Positions 35,083 through 47,720 of a DNA stretch of 64,000 bases are shown piece by piece. The stretch comes from Apostichopus japonicus. Lineage: Eukaryota; Echinodermata; Holothuroidea; Aspidochirotida; Stichopodidae. Every line of letters begins with the position of its first letter. Within the stretch, counting starts at the first letter, position 1. The notes beneath the pieces were generated by a model. It saw nothing but the letters and a program-made list of their open reading frames with translations. It searched no databases and had not been told where the DNA came from. Made by a program: the position numbers and the translations under genes. The stretch covers positions 35,006,668 to 35,070,667 of the forward strand of contig NC_092569.1 in NCBI RefSeq assembly GCF_037975245.1, read 5' to 3'.

Positions 35083-35374
35083 ACACACAGAGACACAGTA
35101 ACTATTATTAATCTTAAATATTTGTACTACAATAAAAACTGGATCGTGCTATAAACCAGTAGCGTGTGCAATAAGGATTGCAGTAAGAACTAAGGATATG
35201 TGTGATCGCAACAAATCCAGTTTGATGCATTTGTTGCGATTACACATATCCTCAGTTCTTACTGTAATGCTAACAGCACATGCCACCGATTTATCAGATT
35301 TATCACCACGATCCAGTTTTAACTGTGGTAAATTACTTTAACATATACACTGTAGTTACTCTAATCTCTGTGTT
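35083..35374. repeat. MITE-like foldback element, copy 2
   Basis: A long imperfect palindrome. The left arm carries AAAACTGGATCGTGCTATAA and AGTAAGAACTAAGGATATGTG. The right arm carries the complements CACATATCCTCAGTTCTTAC and GATCCAGTTTTAACTGTGGT. The outer ends are ACACAGAGACACAGTAACTA and, reverse-complemented, AACACAGAGATTAGAGTAAC. No coding capacity. Confidence 0.85.
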
Positions 35375-35455
35375 AATCGGCTGTTGTGTTGATAAGAGGC
35401 GGAAACATTTTAATGTGTCAATATATTAAATTTACTATTGAAAGGCTTTGCTACC

Positions 35456-36072
35456 ATTACGAATTCTCATCTTTAGTTAACCTGAAGATACGAACGTGCA
35501 TGTTACATTGTCTCGTTAATGGATGAGTAATTAGCTTCTAAATTATTTCATATATTTTAACTTTTGTCAAAACTCTTCAGCATCATTGGCTCAGCACCTG
35601 TTCTTACGCCTATAAACATGCCTATTGATGTTGTGATAATTAATTTCCCATTAGATCTCAATCATGATCATTTAAATATTGAAGTAAAAACATTGATATT
35701 ATTATTGATTCGACATCGTTGTGAACAATATCAGTTTCTTCTCTCGTAAGTAAAAATTGTCGATTTTCCACTGCGACTAAACAGAAAATATTTTGCTGTT
35801 CAGTTTAATAGGCGATCGGTATCTGATGTGATCTTACTGCTGCTGCTGACTATTTAACTATTTATGATTTAACCTCCTTTAAAAGCAAAATCTGGGGCTT
35901 TTAGTATATTGAAATCAGTAGCATGTTGACATTTGTCAAAACAACCATCACAAATAATGTATTAGGAAATTGAACAAGGTTAATGAATGATATAGCTTCT
36001 GTTATGAAAGAAAGCGGAAGGGCTTGAAATATTGATAAAAGCTTTGACCAAGTTTATATATTGGTCACAGTC
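35456..36072. other. Intergenic junction between units B and C
   Basis: AT-rich, with no exon or known repeat recognised. The unit C 3' flank begins at about 36073. Confidence 0.5.
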
Positions 36073-38657
36073 CTCTATTAAAAAAAAAAAACATGTTTTT
36101 ATCGTTTCTGTCAGATAGCATCTAAACAAATGCCATTTATCCCAAAGAGACACATCTTACTTAACATCTGTTTGGAACTTGCCTGTTAGAATTGCTGTAA
36201 ATGACAAATTGTTTAAAGTGAATAAAAGCTTACAGCTATCCCAATCCAAGTCGAATTTCATCAATAACGTCGCCAAATGTTAGCATTCTTAAAGTAGTGT
36301 TCCTGTTTGTAACTCTAGCCAGTCTCTATAAAGAGTTGCCATGTATTGAGGAGGGTTAACTCTGGACAAAAATATCTTTATGAGCCTGTGTCTATCATTG
36401 GACGTGTTGTCATTTTGTCATTGGTGATCATCAGTCTGACTGCTTTTTCTGCTAGTGCATATGACTAGTATTTTGAGTTTCATACCATTTATGTGAATAG
36501 CTTCTAGTTTCACTGTTCCAGTTTCAGTCCATATTTATTTTTTTCTGCTAGTCTTTCAGTATTTCATATAGTGGTCACATAAGCTATTGTTTTATCATTC
36601 CACATTTAATAAGATTTTGCATATTACAACAGTCACCTGTGTCATTGGCAGGTATATAAAGACAATTGTATATATGCCATCAGTACTGACTAAATAAAAC
36701 GTGAATCTTGTCGATTTGACTGAAAAGTATTTTATCTTTGGAAAACAGATTTCATCAGGAAATTTGCGGTTAAGTTTCCATGAAGTTGCGAAACTTTTTT
36801 TTTAAACTCTGCATGTAAGTGATATATTTTGTTAAATTTGTTGTTCGAAGTGCTGATCGTTCACTCATACTTTTAGACACCGGTAATGATTTCACCTTGC
36901 TGAAATTAAAGTAAATGTTCCAGTGATAGTTTGACCGCTTTTGTAATACAAACAATTTGACAATGTTTCACACAGGTAGTTGCTTATAGACAAAAGAATT
37001 AAAGTGACCAAATTGTACAAAAAGAATATCCAAACAATAGGGAAAGTTTGCAAGAGTCTTCAATATATTTATTCTATCGCACAGACGCATCAATTTGAGA
37101 GTCAATATTCATTTCTGCAGTTACATTTTACGTGAAACAGTTTTGTAAATATTCAATACCAAGGAACCACAACATCACGGAATCGTTACGATCGTTACAA
37201 ATATGAGAAAAGAGGTTAATATTTACAACATCAAAATCATCTCAAATGTTCAATTTAAATCTGTAATCGCAGTGTTCATACATACATAGAATAAAGTTCT
37301 GTTAGAAATTCCAATAACATATTTTTATATGTGTTTTATTTGCTTAACATATAAACTACTTCACTATTAACGTACCTTCAACCTACCGTGGAGAAGTGAA
37401 GCCTAAGTTGTTCCAAAACAAGTTTCTCTCTCACACTCTATTTAGATACACACAATGTAAGCTTAACCGATATCTTTGATTTTCTTTGAAATAAGTGAAT
37501 ATGTATAACTGGCATATTCAAAATAGTCCTATTGTGTTTGATATTTTTTTATTCCGAAGGCTACATTATTACTAGGCTCCAATTACAAAACACATGATAG
37601 CGGTACCACCGTATGAAAACCTTCATTAATAATTATACCATACCTTGACCAGTGTAATTTAAATTAGATACATTTTTGAGACATGTGGAAGTTCCAACAC
37701 TCTCTAATTACAGATATTCACCATATTTTCGCCATTTACCTTTAACCAATAAAACAATTAAAGACCACAACGTTTTCTTAAGTAATAATATACATGATAT
37801 CAAATGCTATGCAATAAATGTCTATATATCAAAAGCAAATTCAAAGATAATTGAAAAAAGTGCGAATTGCGCGCTATAAGGTCGTTGAAGCCAACTCCCG
37901 TGTAATGCGTCAGGGAACTTCGTCAGAAGAAATGTTTAGAAGTTTCAGAAGAAAGTTAGAAACATTTTGAGCCATTTCTATAGACTAAAGATTAGCCCTT
38001 TGATACGGTGTAAAGGCAAGGTTGTGTTATTAATCATGTACGTGATATTGTATGGACAAATTGATATGGGGAATATTATCCGTGATGTCATCGTACCTGA
38101 ATTGGCTTAGCTTGTAGTCTACACTAAATTGTGTAGAAACGATGCGTTTTTAGATAACTATATCCCTGGCTTCTCTTTTTTCTACAACACCAAACTTGAA
38201 ATAGATATTGCAATTGTGTGTTCATGATTTAGTCACTCATTGACTAATTGATCATTCTAAACGGTTAATTATGAATTTTATTATTACTAATGTGTTAACC
38301 AACCAATCAGTTGATATTGCAAGCAACAAAGTTGAGCCATTATACCAATTTGAACAGAGAATAGAGGGCACTTGAAGGTGAGAGCAAGTTGGGATAAATA
38401 TCTGACATGCTGATACTACACTATAACATACTAAATAACTTTATTATTTATTGATGACGTATGGCGTGATTCTATATTCACCCTCAGCATGTACTCTTAT
38501 ATCCATTACACTGCATAAGCCGTTAGGTGATATTAATACCATGTATGACATCCTTAGTAAATCCCTCTGGTTAAACTGTTCCGTTCGTTTTTATTCTGTC
38601 CATAGACTAACTGCCTCGACGTTGAGTAGTGTATACATAATGGATATTTAGTGTCAA
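36073..38657. repeat. Gene-unit 3' flank, copy C
   Basis: Aligns along its full length with 13412-16003 of unit B. It keeps the empty LTR insertion site at about 38655-38670. Confidence 0.9.
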
Positions 38658-39344
38658 AGCTAACTTATACAGACATGAAGACCTAGAGGATGATTATAAT
38701 GATAAAGAATTATTAAGCACGATGTGTATTGTTGAGAGCAGATATATAATATCATGTTTTTGTCACATTTATTACTACATTTAATTTGATTTGCAAAGTC
38801 CTGAAAATTTTTTTGGGCTTAATAACTTATTCATAGATTCGGGCAGTGGCTTAATGCTGGTTGGTTTAAATGTTTTGTGACCTATTTGTCACCTTTTGCA
38901 ACGAAGAATTGCCTCAATCAACAAATCACGTGATTCAATACGTGTACACGTATTGATGGACGTATAATTCAGAGAGGTTTGATTTTCATTTCAGTTGTAG
39001 CAATATCGCAGTCAGAAATCATTCGTTCTCTGTCGTAAATGCACACTCCATAATCCCAGCCATAGCCAAAATTTCCATTGAAATTCGCTGTAGTACATGT
39101 CAATTCATCATTATACCCATTGTACCACCAGCCACCGAGATGATGATCATTCACGCAATCTTGTGATGTATCGTTATCGTTGTCAGAGTCATGTGTTGAA
39201 AATTCACTACCACGATGATATCCCATGTAGTCATATTCTGTGTACAATGAGAAGGAAAACGTAACCAGCAAAAAAAACATCTTTCTTCTAAATTTACTTT
39301 TTTTCTCAAGAAAAATCGAAACTAAAATAACTCTCATCATCGTC

Positions 39345-39465
39345 TACTGTGACGATGGTGATGACAATGAAGATGAAATGAAAATTGAAGACGAAGACGA
39401 CAACGAAGATGACGAAGATAACGATGGCGACAATGATGACGATGAAGATTTTGAGAAATTTTGAT
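39345..39465. repeat. GAC/GAT-rich tract in gene C intron
   Basis: Counterpart of 18185-18300, of different length. The acidic frame here (39240-39464) is an intron artefact. Confidence 0.85.
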
Positions 39466-40365
39466 AAAATTGACGGTTTTGTCTTATACGATGCTAATGC
39501 TCCTTAAATATCGAAAGTGCCAGTCGATCAGTTACCACAATAAACCAGGTTCCACACTCTATCATGTAGGTTTACAAATATCGTTCATGGCATAAACTGT
39601 GCATTGCATTATAGGCTACGATAAACATGTTTTACTCACCCAAGCTGCCTGTATAACTGCCGAGCTCTTCTATTGCATAGTTGTTGACTTCTGAACCAAT
39701 TCGAAAGAGATCATACTGAAGATAGTGGGTAATGTTATTACTCCGTTTTTTAAATTCCATTCTCATTGTGTAGTTCCGTTGAGCAGTTAAGTTGGCTAAT
39801 CGGTCGTTTCCAAGCCAATGTGAAATAGTTCCGCGTCTATATAAGCCAGATCTGTAACGATCCCAGTTTTCGTAAAAACCATTGTTATCGACGCGGAGCT
39901 GAAAAAACTAAACAATAACAGCAAAACAAAAATAGGTTTATATCAGTTAGTTGAGGCTCATTAAGGAAGTATTCACGGTCCACTTGAAACCAGATTAGTC
40001 AAGAAAAGTACTTCTGTGATGTTTTTATGGAATATATGAATGGTCTATATATTAACAGAAAAGACACTCTCCCCTCATATATCTAAGTGGATATTTGCAG
40101 CCCAGCCATATAATCAAAGTTTATTTCTGCTCCTTAAAAATATATAGTTTCACTTCAATTAAATTATGTTTAGCACAACAAAAACAAAATAATACTTGTT
40201 CTTCAACACTCTGTTCTTTAATGTTGAAGTACGTAGGTTAATTAGTCCCACGTAGTAAATTTCAGGGGCGTAGTATAGAAGTACAATGTGTGGTATGGTA
40301 CATGTTATTTCTCTTACATAAAACGACAACTAGCATGGACATGAACTAAATGAAAGTCTTCTTAC

Positions 40366-40656
40366 AGTCCATCCGTCTTTGCAATACGCTTCGAAAGGTT
40401 CTCCTTGCCATGTAAGCGGGTATATCAAGTGAAAACCTTCACTGATTACGCCGTTGTCGTAAAGATCTTGGCAATCCTGTACACGTTTACATACTGTCCC
40501 ATTTCCCATATAGTTCACGTTGCATTCGCACGACATATTTCCTTTATAGTTTTGGCACATCGCATGTTCACTGCATGTATAGTTTATGCATGCAAGAACG
40601 TTATTCTCACATGAGCATGTTTCCGTGCAGTCCATGGTCACGTACGATCCGCCATT
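40366..40656 (-). CDS. Gene C exon: half-VWC/EGF and FBG start
   Basis: 291 nt, open in phase 0 and almost identical to gene B ('MDCTETCSCENNVLAC', 'CECNVNYMGNGTVC', 'PFEAYCKDGWT'). It is stranded by the loss of the upstream TIL exon. Confidence 0.8.
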
Positions 40657-40851
40657 CTTAATACAGAGAAAAGAGAATAAATGTTAATTAGCTATATATA
40701 TAACTTTAAGGAATTGTCTTTCATATGACCTTTATTTAGTCCGTCCAGAAATATGCACAGGTGTTCGATTAAGTCAGGCCGGGCGTAGATAGAGTATTAC
40801 TTGGAAAGTTCTTGGCTTCACATTTGATTGGCTCTGCGGAGCAATATGCTT

Positions 40852-40890
40852 AAATTATTATATGCTGGATTTATTATTCTCTCCAGTCCC
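40852..40890. other. Deletion scar where the TIL exon should be
   Basis: Left of this point the sequence matches gene B up to GAGCAATATGCTT (about 19770). Right of it, it resumes at CCCTTCCGTCAACCGCAC (about 20535). Roughly 770 bases, including the TIL exon, are missing and are replaced by about 38 bases of filler. Confidence 0.85.
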
Positions 40891-41630
40891 CTTCCGTCAA
40901 CCGCACATGATATCCAACTCAAGATTTATCACGACGATACTTCTTATCAGTAAAAAAAATATGGTACCATATACTTAGGCTATCGACAATAGAGTTAATT
41001 TCTGCAGTTCTGAGTTTAAGGAATTATCTACCAAAATTCATCCCATATATGCTTATCAATTGAACTTACTTTCCTTTTGTATATGCTTATTTTACAGGAC
41101 ATTTTTCTCATAGCTCTTTAAACTTATCTTATGCAAAGTTGCTTAATTTGAGTCTTACATAACAGAGGAGAACGAAGCAGAACAATGAATACAGAAATTA
41201 TGCCATAGTCTGAAATTAAAAAAAATGTTTATGTCGATAATTTTTTATCGAGTAGGAAATGTAAGATGTGTGTAGCTATGGCCATACCTTCTGTTGTTAT
41301 TGCTGTGGTTATCGGTGAACTCGTGGATTGCAGGAAGTTGCCAGTCGACATTCGTCCTAACAGTCAAGAATATAAAACTAGCATTATCTTAAAACAAACG
41401 GTGAATTAATTTACCAAGAAAACAATGGTAAAATATCATTTCATAATGTAAGGATGTAAGTTGAGAGTCCTGATGGGGAAGCGGACGATTCCTTCCGATT
41501 AAACCTATCTGACTAACTTTTTTCCACAGTCGGTTAAAGAACTGATATAAAACAAAAGTTTGGTTAAATAACAGTTTAATACAATAAGCGAGAAGAGACT
41601 ATGCTGATTTTATAAAACTACTAAAACAGT

Positions 41631-41640
41631 ATATACATAC

Positions 41641-41730
<90 letters not shown>
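41631..41730. repeat. (ATAC)n-(TA)n microsatellite
   Basis: ATAC tetramers followed by about 77 bases of AT. It lies in a gene C intron and marks a break in alignment with gene B: about 21185-22055 of gene B is missing at this point. Confidence 0.95.
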
Positions 41731-41735
<5 letters not shown>

Positions 41736-43739
41736 AATCCATTAAAAATCCATTAAATTAGAGTAACTTATATACGGATACCCAACGGAACATTGTATTG
41801 AAGGTGCCTCTCGTACCCACTATGAAAATTTTGTATTATCTCTTGTAGACAACAACTGCTTCGATTTTTTGTTTGCAAAACAGCAATTCGGTTAGTCAAA
41901 TACATGTTGCAAATCGTTCAAATTAAAAGTTTTTATTTTGTTCATCTTAAAAGAGATTTTTGATTTTGTTTTGTTATATATTTAAATGACAGTTTTCTGC
42001 TTTTCGTTGCATTCCATTACCACATTGCATATGTTGTATATTAAGAAAATGTCAATATTTGGATTCTGCCATCTTGTTTTAAATTCAGAATAATAGTATT
42101 CTGATCTACGTTAAGAATAATGCATAGTGTTATATACGTTTCATAACTGACTTGTCACTGTCAGCACCGCCGTGAAACGCTGACACGTAAATGTAGACAA
42201 ATCTATTACATTTCCTACACTCCTGCAAAAAAAAATCAAATAAATCAATACTTGTATGATGTAGAAAAGCTTAAACACGGTCGTAATCATAAAAATGGTC
42301 GACATCATAAACATTGTCGAAATCAATCAACATGTTAATTTGTTATTGCTCTATGATGAAACTACAAATTTCCTTTTTTTTTTGAAAGAAGAATGAGCGA
42401 GTTATCATATACTGAGAAACTGTCTCGGCACTACTGCAACAGCCTTACACGTTTATCAAAACTGCAACTGTTAATAAATTGTGCCAATGTTCCAATGTAA
42501 GTGACCAAAGCGTCTGATGATACTATCAATTTAAACAACTTTTTTGTTTGTTTAAGTAATTAATACGTGACTGAATTGATTTTATCCATCATTTCTCGAA
42601 GATTAAGTAAAGCTTAACACCATTTTTTAATAGAAATAATTATATCTACAAATTCCAGTACGATATTTTAGAAGGAAAATACATTTAACAGATAGTTTTT
42701 TTTCGTTACGTAGCAGATACCTGTCCGAACATTCGGAAGAAATGTATACTTAAGTGTTTACTCACACACAAATATTTTACAAACTTTCCAATTGTGAAGT
42801 ATAAATGCACAACTCTTTATTATAGACTTTAGTTGAGTTTAAAACAGTCTTACTTAATTTAATTTAAGAAAAACCTACCTGTGTTTGACATCATAGAAGA
42901 CACCTCTGGAGAAGTCTCATCAAACATACCATTGTTTTGACTGTCTTCTAAAAACAAACATATTTGATTGAAGAATAAACTATCATGTTAATTGTCAAAC
43001 AAAAACATCTATAATTCATTCAAATGAGGTACGAGTTATAGAAACTCGACTAAAACAAAATCTTCTTTATATAAGTTGTATTATGCAATCGCATTTAGAC
43101 ACGAAATAATGATAGAAGATAAACAAAGGCTTCCACTTTCATTTACATACAATACATATATACAAGTTACTCAAATAGATTAGCAAGGACTTCCGCTTTC
43201 AATTACACACAATACATATATACAAATATACAAATAGAATTGCAAGGAACTCCAATTTCAAACTTAATCAACTGCTTGGATGGTTTTACCTACAATATAT
43301 ATAGTCCATCGGTAACAACCATAATATTTCAATATAAAATACGAGGTATCCCCCAAAAGTTTATCCGGACCAGGCAATGAAATAATCGGGATTCGCATTT
43401 CATGCGATTTATCATCTCAATACATGCGCATATTCTCGTGAAGCTTCACTAGACTGAGAGACGTATGTCCACGTAAGTCTACCATGCACATTTAATGTCC
43501 ACCGCCTGCTTTGCTAGAAATCCAAGGAATGCACTCATAATTTTGATTAGCGGGATTTTAAAAATATGCGTAACTGTTATTTTTCATTATTCCCACAATG
43601 AGTAGTAAGGTTTTATCTCACGGAGAAATACATCACTCTGAAGGGAAGTGAAAAGTCAAGTTGACACTTTTCTTAAAAAAACGGGTTCTCTGATGTATGC
43701 CGAGAAATTTTCCGTAGAATGTTTCGATAGCAAAGTACA

Positions 43740-44275
43740 TATTCTTAATACTTATCAGCTTGTTGCGTTCTTACTTTACGTTGTGTTGATATTTTCGCCA
43801 CGGTATATGTTATGAGTAATATAGTGTATCATACTTGTATTTTGGATTCATCAATTGTAGTTTTAAAATAATATAGTCATTATAACTAATGAATTTGTTA
43901 AAATCAGTCTTCGATACATGCAGTAATGATATGCAACCTAAAAACAAAAACAATTATTTCGAGCATTTCGTTTGACTCATTACCATTTGTTAACATAACG
44001 ATACATGAAAGCAAATAATGTTGTCCATATTATTCTTCAAACATTTAATGTAGGACGTAAAGATTAACTCAAGTTTATGTCAGTGACTCTGCCTAGAAGA
44101 ATTAAACTAACTATATTACTACATTTAGTATTCCCATGCAATACTCCTGATATAAAACCCGGCAACGGGAACTCATAGCGGGCATTTCGTTTGACTTATT
44201 ACCATGCGTTAAATTATATTACAACATTAAACGGAAGTAAATCAAGTTTGTTTACACAATAATATATAAAAAGTG
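43740..44275. repeat. Inverted repeat arm 1
   Basis: Aligns with the reverse complement of 47090-47560. Shared blocks include TGTGTTGATATTT, GGTATATGT-ATGA, AATGAATTTGTTAAAAT-AG, GATATGCAACCTAA and ACGTAAAG. With the pair 45640-45900 and 46800-47040 it forms a large, gapped inverted repeat centred near 46350. Confidence 0.75.
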
Positions 44276-45255
44276 AGTTTTATATCCATACCTTCTGTAG
44301 TTATTGATGTGGTTACCGGTGAACTCGTGGATTGCAGAAAATTATCCGTCGACATTCGTCCTAACAGTCAAGAATATGAAAAGAGCATTTCGTTAAAATA
44401 AATGGTGAATTTATTTACCAAGAAAATATTGAGAGTAAACCTTAAGAATGATTTTATATTGTTAGGATTTAACTCGAGAGTCCTGATGGGGAGACGGACA
44501 TATAGATTCCTTCCGATCAAACCCCTCTGACTAGCTTTTTCCACAGTCGGAAAAAGAAATTATATAAAACAAAAGTTTGGTAAAATAACAGTTTAAAACA
44601 ATAAGCGAGAAGAGACTATGCTGATATTATAAAACTACTAAAACAGTTTGGTATGGTAAATGATATTTTTCCAGAAACATGATACCAAAGCTAAAGGCCT
44701 ATATACAAATGCATCGGTCAATCTAACAATAATCATAGTACTAAGAAAATGGTCTTCGAATAGTTGAACAAAAAGGAAAAAAAATTAATATAGCCAGTTA
44801 CTCGTGAATAAAGACTGATTCTAAATTTATTTTCTGTCGTCTAGCTAAATGCTTACAGTGAATCGGATATTTTCAGAATAAATTTGATGTTTTTTCCCTT
44901 TCATTCTTTGAATGGAAACTCTACCAATGAAGCTGATGAATATATCATTTCTAACGGATGCACTATCAAGCAGTACCAGCACGTTACAATATTAACAAGA
45001 ATATATGCTTTACACATGGTGAAATGTTAATTTATCTTCGCTATATAAGAGTATCGGCTGTATCCTACTGATAATAGCTTGGATATGATGTATTACTAAG
45101 ATTGCTGTAAAATACTCAACATTGGTCAAATTGAAGAGTCAATAGGAACTATTCTGCAGAACATCAACAAATCCCCGAAATACGTAGCTCTGATAACAGA
45201 CCACCGCTTTTGATATATATGATTTGCACAGCGTATTATAAAACTAACTTCCAAC

Positions 45256-45312
45256 CTGCTGTGGTTATTGATTTTGTTGAGGACTAAAAAGTCGACTTGG
45301 ATGATGTCGAAT
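45256..45312 (-). pseudogene. Gene C stalk exon with in-frame stop
   Basis: 57 nt with intact acceptor (TTACAG) and donor (GTTGGAA), phase 1-1. Relative to gene B, TTA-CAG has become TTT-TAG. Because both ends are phase 1, skipping this exon would restore the frame. Confidence 0.78.
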
Positions 45313-45639
45313 CTGTAATCGAGTGTAAAATTATTTCTTCCTTACTTGAATATAAATAATTGTGAACACTTGGAACATTTCAGTAATTTTCAGTAACGAA
45401 AGAAAAAAAGAGTAAAGTTAATTTGCTCCGACCTCCATCTACTACAATATTTTATATGAACATGCTGTAGAAAAGTTCGTCCGGCAACAATACTGGTGAG
45501 TAATTTTTAGTCGTCTATCTAGTATTCTATCTTCTATATCAGTGAGTCTGGGTAAAGAAACAGATAACTGAACATCTGCTGCCATAAAAAAAAATTAAGT
45601 GGAAAATATGCATATATACATTTCCTTCTAAAACAGATT

Positions 45640-45900
45640 TATTTGATGTCTTGGTTAGTTTTCTTTCTTTCCCTTTGGGCCAGTACTCAGAGGGTTGAAT
45701 GTCAAATAAAGTTTATATTTAGAGAGGATGGTTGTAAATACATCATCACTATAACTTTACATGAATTAGCAAAGCGTTTAACTAATTTTCAGTTATTTCG
45801 GCGTTCTCTATATATTCACCAAACAGTTCATTCAAATTACTATTATGCATATGACATATACGCTTGAATATAACATGTAAATAAAGCTTTAAATGAAATC
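45640..45900. repeat. Inverted repeat arm 1, inner part
   Basis: Aligns with the reverse complement of 46800-47040 (TTCTTTC-TTCC-TTTGGGCCA, then GTCAAATA or GCCAAATA, then ATC-TCA-TATAACTTT-CAT). The frame starting at 45643 looks like a signal peptide but is not supported by the other arm. Confidence 0.65.
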
Positions 45901-46249
45901 ACTGTTCTTTTTGCAGTGAAAGAAAAATCAGATTTTATTTTGATACATGTATTACTTGTCTACATTTATAACTTCTTAGATTACCTTAATAGCAACTGTT
46001 ACTTACCGGTTCTCGGTATTAGCTCCATTTGATTGCTACAGTTACCACCACAAGGTATAACGGCATCTTTAATTGAGTGTCGTTTTGTGCACTTGAAAAA
46101 TGCTGAAATCATAAGATACAGTTGCATAACAAATATTTGCTACAAGTATAATAACTGATCCGAGTTTGCTGATTCATGCTTTTTCTTTAAATTCAAAACG
46201 TCTAAGTAATGAGATGAAATGTTAGATCTACTTTCCGTACTCTACTTAC

Positions 46250-46331
46250 CAACGCTTCCCGCCATCGAAGAATAAATGCAAATACCAAGAAGGAAGCAAT
46301 GAAAGATACACGAAATCTGAATTGCACTCAT
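46250..46331 (-). CDS. Gene C exon 1: signal peptide
   Basis: 82 nt from ATG to a GTTG|GTAAG donor. It encodes 'MSAIQISCIFHCFLLGICIY', then SSMAGSV and a split codon: a hydrophobic leader with small residues at the likely cleavage site. It has the same length and phase as the gene B leader exon but unrelated sequence. Confidence 0.75.
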
Positions 46332-46640
46332 CTTCTTTTATCAATGTTTAGTAGAAACTAAGATTTGTTCTGGATAATTCCTTGTCAAGCTCATCAATGT
46401 TCTCAGTTACTTTGAAAACCCTCGTGTCGCTACGCAGATACCGAAGTCTGGGGGAATACACAACCGATCACGTGATTCATGTTCAGCATTATTATTAATG
46501 TTAATATTCTACAAAAGCAAAAAAGAAAACGGAAACAGCCGTGCTATTGATCGAAGGATATTGACGTCGTTTGGAATTCAATATGAAGCCTACTTCTACA
46601 GAATTATACGCAAAGACACAATATTAAAAATCTATGATAT
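46332..46640 (-). promoter_or_regulatory. Gene C promoter region
   Basis: The 5' flank directly upstream of the leader exon. It shares about 180 bases with the orphan block at 365-540, including ATCACGTGAT (46468-46477) and the TGCGTATAATTCT stretch. No clear TATA box is seen. Confidence 0.5.
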
Positions 46641-46799
46641 ATAATCAATAAACAGACCTATTTCTTTATAATTGAATTCATTAATTTTTATCATGTCTTA
46701 AATTTGTGATTTTGGGGATCGTGATTTAAGAAAACGTGTTTTGTTTTATTAATATTTTTTATATGAATTCTGAAGTAACTGAATCATTGTGAAACACTT

Positions 46800-47560
46800 T
46801 GTTTGTTATGGAAAGTTATAATGACGATACATTTACTACCAGCTTCTCTAGATATGAACCCTATTTGGCAATAAGCTCTATAGGTCATGGCCCAAATGGA
46901 AGAGAAAGAAAAGGTATCAAACAAATTTGTTTTAGAATACAATTTATATATGCATATTTTCGGTTCAAACGAACCACTTAATTTTTTAGTGGCATTCGAT
47001 GTTCTGTTATCTGTTTCTCTAAACAGACTTACTGACATATAAAGCTTACTTTTTATATTTTTATCGTGTAAACAAATTTTATTTACTTATGTTTAGTGTT
47101 TTTATATACGTTAACGAATGGTAATAAGTCACAAGAAATGCCCGATATGAGTTTTCCTTGCTGGGTTTTATATTAGGAGCATTACATGCGAGTACTAAAT
47201 TTAGATAATATTTTAATTATAACTAATTCTTTCTAGGCAGAGTCACTGACATAAAGTTAAGTTCACCTTTACGTCCTAGTTGAAAGGTTTGAAGATTAAT
47301 TTGGAAAAGCACAATTCGTTAAAGAAATACTTGAATTAATTTTATTTGTTGTTAGGTTGCATATCATCGTTACATGGATCAAACTAATTTTAACAAATTC
47401 ATTCATTATAATGACTACATTATTTTACAACTACCATTGATGAGTCCCAAATACTATAATAATACACTACCTCAATCATGACATATACCTTGGGGGAAAT
47501 ATCAACACAAGGTGAAGTAAAACCGCATCAAGCTGGTTAGTTTTAAGTCTATATGCAATT
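46800..47560. repeat. Inverted repeat arm 2
   Basis: Reverse-complement partner of 45640-45900 and 43740-44275. It lies between the gene C promoter and plus-strand pseudogene E, so the inverted duplication separates two head-to-head FREP copies. Confidence 0.7.
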
Positions 47561-47720
47561 TGCTATCCAAACATTCATTCGAATATTTCTAATTCTATAT
47601 CTCTGACAGTTAGACGAGGTAGGTTACATGTTTTCTTAGATATTAATGTATAGGATTTAAAAAGTTAACATGCATTAGAACAAAAGAACAACATCTGACA
47701 CTGATCATTTCTGTTTACAG

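Larger units (their letters stand above)
34367..35455. repeat. Gene-unit 5' flank, copy B
   Basis: This flank aligns with 62960-64000 next to gene D, including a 30-bp tandem array and a foldback element. It was separated from gene B only by the transposon insertion, so it is the original upstream flank of the unit. Confidence 0.88.
38969..46331 (-). pseudogene. FREP gene C: TIL exon deleted, stop in a stalk exon
   Basis: Exons in transcript order are 46331-46250 (signal peptide), 46102-46007, 45312-45256 (with an in-frame TAG), 44360-44292, 42947-42879, 41356-41288, then no TIL, then 40656-40366 (EGF), 39907-39640 and 39237-38969 (FBG). The three last exons are intact and very close to gene B. 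Splicing the last stalk exon (phase 1) directly to the EGF exon (phase 0) gives a TGA 17 codons on. The 5' end is of another type than gene B: leader 'MSAIQISCIFHCFLLGICIY' and a Cys-containing second exon ('FFKCTKRHSIKDAVIPCGGN'), with a promoter block like the relic at 365-540. Gene C therefore looks chimeric. Unless an unseen exon restores the frame, it cannot make the full protein. Confidence 0.75.

Noticed and set aside
39240-39464. Acidic protein-like frame rich in Asp and Glu
   Set aside because: It is the GAC/GAT-rich intron tract, present with different lengths in genes B and D and lying between two FBG exons.
45643-45867. Frame starting with a convincing signal-peptide-like sequence on the plus strand
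   Set aside because: It lies in an inverted-repeat arm; the other arm lacks the ATG, and no downstream FREP exon follows in phase.
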